Of a stretch of DNA of 50,824 bases, positions 47,343 to 50,824 are shown piece after piece; the first letter of the stretch is position 1, and the number at the start of each line of letters is the position of its first letter. The notes beneath the pieces were generated by a model. It made no database searches and was not told where the DNA came from. It saw only the letters and a program-made list of their open reading frames with translations. Source of the DNA: Deinococcus radiotolerans (lineage in GTDB: Bacteria; Deinococcota; Deinococci; Deinococcales; Deinococcaceae); the NCBI RefSeq assembly GCF_014647435.1, contig NZ_BMPE01000023.1, forward strand, positions 1-50,824, given 5' to 3'. Made by a program: the position numbers and the translations under genes.

Positions 47343-47885
47343 ATGGAACTGCTCGGGCTGACCATCGCGCTGATCTTCGTGGACCTGTGCATCGGCGCGG
47401 GCGCCGCACTGGCCCCCCGCGCCCTGAAGCTGCTGGGCAAGGCCCTCACCACTCCGGCCCCCAGTCCGAGCAGCGCCCCGCGCCAGTCCCCCCGACCCAG
47501 CGCCGCCAGCTGGTCCGCCCCAACGGGCACGGCGACTGCTGGCCGGCACGCGTCGCCCGAGTCCAACCCGGGAGGTGACCCCTTCCGTGGCCGCGTTGCT
47601 CCGCCCTCCCCCGTGGAGTCCAGGCCCACACCTGAAGGCGTGCCTGAGACACTGCCCGTGACGATCAAAGGGTACTTCCTGGCGCGCAGTGAGGCCTCAT
47701 TCATGGCGACGCTGGAAGCCAGCCTGCCGGGCAGCTACCGCGTGTTCCCGAACGTGCGGCTGAACGACCTGTTCTTCATCACGACTCGGCACCCTGGTCA
47801 GCAGAAGGGCACGTACGCCCGGCTGCGGGACAAACACGTGGGGCCTATTGACCAACGGTATATGGCCTTCAGTCAAGTCCAGTGA
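47343..47885 (+). CDS. DUF2726-like protein, C-terminally truncated
   Basis: 180 aa. An N-terminal membrane anchor (MELLGLTIALIFVDLCIGAG), a Pro/Ser-rich linker, then the start of a DUF2726 domain: GYFLARSEASFMATLEASLP, YRVFPNVRLNDLFFIT, and ARLRDKHV, where normal members continue DFVL. Here the frame ends 12 residues later. The nuclease-like core is therefore missing. The stop overlaps the AT-rich gene that follows (GTGA), so foreign DNA probably replaced the 3' end. Confidence 0.65.
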   Translation: MELLGLTIALIFVDLCIGAGAALAPRALKLLGKALTTPAPSPSSAPRQSPRPSAASWSAPTGTATAGRHASPESNPGGDPFRGRVAPPSPVESRPTPEGVPETLPVTIKGYFLARSEASFMATLEASLPGSYRVFPNVRLNDLFFITTRHPGQQKGTYARLRDKHVGPIDQRYMAFSQVQ

Positions 47886-48595
47886 AGGACGAATTTTGGA
47901 GGATGCGGGTGGGCACACATTATAAGCTGTGTTGTTTAATAGATAATCGGGATCTGGTTGGGCAGATTAAACGATTCCTCTATTCTCTAAGAGATAGAAA
48001 TATAAAATACAAAGTTTATTGTGATAAAGAGGAATCATTGAATAGCGATTGGGAAAGCTTTTTTGAAGAAATTAATGATTTTTATGTCGATGTTATTTTC
48101 CCTAGAGGCGCCATAAGATTAAATTTAAAAGATTTGCAAAGCGAATTGTTTTTACATAGCTACTTGCATTCAGCGACCATATATATCGAATCTGGATACA
48201 GTACTGAATTCGTTGGCTTCAGAGATCAAATGATTCGACTGGCTGCAACGTTACATCCATATCTTGCCTTTTCGTGTAGCAATGGGAGTCAATTCGATTA
48301 TATTTCTAAATCAGATCGAGGATTCGTCCCTGCCAAATACTATGATACTGTTTTGGCCTTCAAATCATGCTTTAGTGGCTCTGCATCCGACATGGATGCG
48401 TTTTATGATTCCGAATTTATTGATGATTACATCTGGGTGTCAAGCCCAAGACGATTGGGTGGTGAAGAGCCCTACCGTTTCATCGACGTCAATGGCGACC
48501 ACAGAGAGGACCGCGGATTAAAAACAATATTCGACGATGCGCGCGACCGACATATGAAGACATTCTTGAGAACTATGCGAATCTCAGAAATGTAA
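47882..48595 (+). CDS. AT-rich orphan gene, 237 aa, probably foreign
   Basis: GC content falls sharply here compared with all neighbours, and codons end mainly in A or T. The start may be GTG 47882, overlapping the previous stop, or ATG 47903. The protein is soluble and aromatic (GQIKRFLYSLRDRNIKYKVY, DFYVDVIFPRGAIRLNLKDL, YLHSATIYIESGYSTEFVGF). Such low-GC, one-off genes at junctions are often immunity or anti-phage proteins, but no family is recognised. Recently acquired by inference from composition. Confidence 0.7.
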   Translation: MKDEFWRMRVGTHYKLCCLIDNRDLVGQIKRFLYSLRDRNIKYKVYCDKEESLNSDWESFFEEINDFYVDVIFPRGAIRLNLKDLQSELFLHSYLHSATIYIESGYSTEFVGFRDQMIRLAATLHPYLAFSCSNGSQFDYISKSDRGFVPAKYYDTVLAFKSCFSGSASDMDAFYDSEFIDDYIWVSSPRRLGGEEPYRFIDVNGDHREDRGLKTIFDDARDRHMKTFLRTMRISEM

Positions 48596-48604
48596 TCTGC
48601 CCGG

Positions 48605-48914
48605 TTACAGCTCCGAAAGGGTAAGAATCTGGCCGCTCCAGGGATTGTCACCGTATTTGGTATCCACCTGCCCTGTTCCCCTCAGCCGCCGCCAGTGCCA
48701 CGTGCCCTACAACCGGATCATGGTGACCACCACGCCAGATGCACGGGGGGTGATACAGCGTGGTCTCCTTCGTCAACATGGAGTCGGTCGGTAGGCGTAC
48801 ACCGGGCGTAACCTTCACCCCCGCACTGAAGTGGACCGGTGCAGATTTCTGGTGGTCACCTGACTTTCGAAACCACCTCTGCCAATCAAAGACTTCCGAG
48901 CTTGAAATGTTCAC
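48605..48914 (-). pseudogene. Decayed gene, W-x-W-R family, copy 2
   Basis: GTG 48914 overlaps the stop of the upstream AT-rich gene (GTGA). Reads [40 protein letters not shown], then frameshifts; the other frame continues GTWHWRRLRGTGQVDTKYGD, NPWSGQILTLSEL to TAA at 48605. Copy 1 at 46549 has the frameshift in about the same place. Two damaged copies 2 kb apart suggest duplication with later decay. Confidence 0.5.
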
Positions 48915-49447
48915 ATGTTATACAAATAAATCGTATGTCCATCCTCATCATAAATTTTCGCGTCGATATTTTTCAATCTTTGCAAAGATGCATGGCTCAA
49001 CGCTATTTCATTGTTTTTTAAATACAAGATGCAAACATACAGGACTTCAAAGTTATCATTGGACATCAATTCCTTCTGGACGTAGTCCGTGATATTCGAT
49101 ACTTTAAAATCCACCATAAATTCCAACAGGGAATTGATCATAATTCCAAATCTAAAATGTGGCGCTCTCCTCATTAATTGCATTGATATATGATGTCCCA
49201 GGCTATCAAGCGCCATATAAATTATATTTGTCCAAGAGGTATATAGAGACTCGTATTTTAATAGAAAAGTCAATTCGTCGAGATCACACGACACTTCATC
49301 TATTTCGCTCCTCACGCGAGCTTCAGCCCCCAAAAATGAACTCATATATTCATCCAGCATTGAGTCTTCATGCTGGACCTTAGGATAAATATTCTCTATT
49401 GTCCCCATTGGCTTGCGGGATATGCTGATAATATCGGTAATATCCAT
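48911..49447 (-). CDS. AT-rich orphan gene, 178 aa, probably foreign
   Basis: AGGAGGT lies 4 nt before ATG 49447, fixing the start. All-helical ([58 protein letters not shown]) with low GC like the 47882 gene. The last ~35 residues are [24 protein letters not shown]-type. It overlaps the next gene by GTGA, so the two form a leftward pair. No family recognised; an immunity-like role is only a guess. Confidence 0.7.
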   Translation of the reverse strand: MDITDIISISRKPMGTIENIYPKVQHEDSMLDEYMSSFLGAEARVRSEIDEVSCDLDELTFLLKYESLYTSWTNIIYMALDSLGHHISMQLMRRAPHFRFGIMINSLLEFMVDFKVSNITDYVQKELMSNDNFEVLYVCILYLKNNEIALSHASLQRLKNIDAKIYDEDGHTIYLYNM

Positions 49448-49510
49448 ACTACCTCCTGAGACCACATAATGGCCGATCATGGTTTCCATGCGCCGGTCAA
49501 CACCATCTCC

Positions 49511-49800
49511 ACGTGGCTCTTGAGGTGGTGTATCCCTGGCGACACCCATTGAAGTGGTACGCCCCGGATATTCCTGAGACGCAATCCACCGATTCAGAGG
49601 TCTGCCACGTCTTGCCCAGGCACTGGGTTGTGTCGCGTTCCTTCACCTGGACCGGCCGGAACTGCCGGTTGGCCAAAGACGTTGAGGCGCTCCCCGAAAC
49701 AACAGAGACGTCATGCGATCTTGCCATGAGCCGTCTTGTTTTGCGTCGCCTGACGGCCCTTCGATACTTATCAATGAATTCCAGAACGCGCTCTAGTCCA
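49511..49800 (+). pseudogene. IS5-family transposase, C-terminal fragment
   Basis: [20 protein letters not shown], then [20 protein letters not shown] and [20 protein letters not shown] match the C-terminal third of IS5-type transposases, including the R-F-x-W-x-x-R-x-R/N-R-x-L-x-K-D-x-E region. The N-terminal catalytic parts are missing. It is related to, but better kept than, the same region at 26530-26805. Confidence 0.75.
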
Positions 49801-50161
49801 ACAGTTTGATGTCCAGACGCGCCCCAGCCACACTCCACATGCCAATCACCGGAGTGGGCTCCAGTCGCGTGGCGCGGGGCAACAGCCCCAGTCCAGCCGC
49901 CCGGAGCAGGTACGCCAGGGCGGGTCGCACGCCGGCTAGACCGCCCTGGCGAACGACATCCCGGGCGACCGTGACCATCCCCGCCCGGCCACCCTCATGC
50001 GGCGTCCGGGCGTGAAAAGTGAGGCCCGCTTCCGGTCCGCTGGTGATGAAACACGTGACCGTCACACCAGATTCGAGTTCCAGTTCCTGCAGCAGGATTC
50101 GACTCATCTGGAAGTGCGCTTCCATGTCGAGGTGCCACGTCAGGTCGGCCTGTTCGGTCAT
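49793..50161 (-). CDS. Hypothetical protein, 122 aa
   Basis: Start at ATG 50161, the first residue with protein-like sequence ([20 protein letters not shown]). The body is [20 protein letters not shown], then [23 protein letters not shown] and [17 protein letters not shown]. Mixed alpha/beta, no family. No ribosome site is seen, so it may be leaderless or start a little further on. It ends against the IS5 fragment and overlaps its last bases. Confidence 0.55.
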   Translation of the reverse strand: MTEQADLTWHLDMEAHFQMSRILLQELELESGVTVTCFITSGPEAGLTFHARTPHEGGRAGMVTVARDVVRQGGLAGVRPALAYLLRAAGLGLLPRATRLEPTPVIGMWSVAGARLDIKLLD

Positions 50162-50298
50162 AGGGGCGGCATGGCGGGATTCGGGAAGGACGTGGGAGAC
50201 ACCATGGTGGGCATGATGACTGACCGGGCGTGCATCTCGGTAGCCCCCTGCCAACAATCCGGGGAGAGGCCATGCGTGGAGGCCAGTGAAGTTCCATG

Positions 50299-50340
50299 CA
50301 AAAACGCCCCCACCCCAGCGCTCAGGCCAGGGTAGGGGCA
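50299..50340 (-). terminator. Rho-independent terminator of the membrane protein gene
   Basis: Read leftward, GCCCCTACCC and GGGGTGGGGGC form a stem, followed by GTTTTTGC. It lies 11 bp after the stop at 50351. Confidence 0.7.
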
Positions 50341-50350
50341 GATGGTGAGA

Positions 50351-50665
50351 TCAGTAGCGAGCGCGCCGCCGTGGCGGCGCGTCAACCACGACTTTCACGA
50401 TGAAGCCTACGATGCACAACAGGCCGATGAGGCCAGCCACGACATTGAGCCCCGAGGTGACCCAGACAATCATCGTCAGGACCGACATCGTGATTGCCCC
50501 AGCCCCATAAGCCATCCAAGTTCCGCCCGGCTGAAGACGTGTGCGGTACATGCCGTGCAGCAGGCCGCACGAGATGGCAATCATGCCAAGGCACAGTAGG
50601 AGAAGTCCCGTGTTTCGAGCCAGGAAGTTCAGTGATTGATCCGGATGCAAGAGGAAAGTTTCCAT
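50351..50665 (-). CDS. Small integral membrane protein, 104 aa
   Basis: Three membrane segments: ~residues 18-38 (TGLLLLCLGMIAISCGLLHG), 50-70 (MAYGAGAITMSVLTMIVWVT) and 72-92 (LNVVAGLIGLLCIVGFIVKV), ending in a basic tail (APPRRRARY). No family recognised. The 95 bp between it and the IS at 50761 are AT-rich (TTAATTGATTG), likely its promoter; TGTAAT (50674-50679, leftward) is a possible -10. Confidence 0.7.
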   Translation of the reverse strand: METFLLHPDQSLNFLARNTGLLLLCLGMIAISCGLLHGMYRTRLQPGGTWMAYGAGAITMSVLTMIVWVTSGLNVVAGLIGLLCIVGFIVKVVVDAPPRRRARY

Positions 50666-50760
50666 GCACCAGGATTACAGAAAATCGCAATCAATTAAAG
50701 CAGATCTGACATCCTTGATTTCAGAAGCGGCAAGTTAGATAACAATCAGATGTCAAAACG

Positions 50761-50824
50761 CTGACTACCCTTCAAAACGGGACATGAGTGTGCTCAAGTT
50801 GCGCCAGGATGCGCCGGACGGATG
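50761..50824 (+). mobile_element. Start of an insertion sequence, cut by window edge
   Basis: The terminal repeat CTGACTACCCTTCAAAACG starts at 50761. Its first decamer is identical to the IS4-type ends at 380 and 28825; the sequence inside then differs. An ATG at 50784 opens a frame (SVLKLRQDAPDG) that runs off the window, probably the transposase N-terminus. The flank tcaaaacg repeats part of the terminus and may be chance. Confidence 0.6.

Overview
This 50.8 kb window looks like part of a Deinococcus replicon, most likely a plasmid. That is inference: GC is high throughout, with strong third-position GC in the genes. Many genes have a -10-like hexamer exactly 6 nt before the start codon, the leaderless layout common in Deinococcus. 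Partition, replication-initiator, HU and tyrosine recombinase genes are present, but no rRNA, no canonical tRNA and no phage structural gene was seen. Both window ends lie inside insertion sequences with related terminal repeats.

Layout. 0-0.5 kb: IS4-type and IS66-type remnants. 0.65-4.7 kb: a hypothetical gene, then an AlbA_2 protein and a PIN-domain protein. 4.7-12.4 kb: a long leftward operon of small genes with GTGA/ATGA stop-start overlaps. It includes a VRR-NUC nuclease, an HTH protein and a 516-aa replication initiator. The initiator coding region holds a cluster of iteron-like repeats beside a polypyrimidine tract, probably the origin. 12.4-14.7 kb: a tyrosine recombinase, a small membrane protein and two leftward hypotheticals. 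14.75-16.1 kb: a gene-free GC-rich stretch with two tRNA-like minihelices. 16.1-19.3 kb: a regulatory region with an XRE repressor, a second HTH regulator, and a large TPR-like protein whose stop codon overlaps a 50-aa exported peptide gene; ACACTGTGT operators recur at the promoters. 19.3-20.8 kb: five small rightward genes chained by overlaps. 20.8-26.1 kb: a YwqG-like protein and a complete type III restriction-modification pair. 26.3-26.8 kb: decayed IS5 transposase.

26.9-39.3 kb: mostly rightward small unknown genes. Eight copies of one conserved ~45-bp promoter element lie here, seven of them ending exactly 6 nt before an ATG. Interspersed are a clostripain-like protease, a ParA/partner partition operon with a tandem-repeat DNA-binding-like protein, and a VOC protein. 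39.3-41.1 kb: HU, a Cys-rich exported peptide, a membrane protein and a pseudogene. 41.2-46.4 kb: a leftward surface operon with a lipoprotein whose M30-like peptidase domain has lost its zinc motif, a paralogous lipoprotein and a collagen-like protein. 46.5-50.8 kb: a scrap yard with truncated MmeI-like and DUF2726 genes, two copies of one decaying gene, two AT-rich foreign genes, an IS5 fragment, two hypotheticals and the start of another IS.

How it fits together. Replication (initiator with embedded iterons), partition (ParA and partner) and HU make up the maintenance set, and type III R-M is a defence or addiction module. The eight-copy promoter defines an undescribed regulon of unknown small proteins. 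The TPR/peptide/HTH cassette resembles peptide-sensing regulators and may control the short rightward operon beside it.
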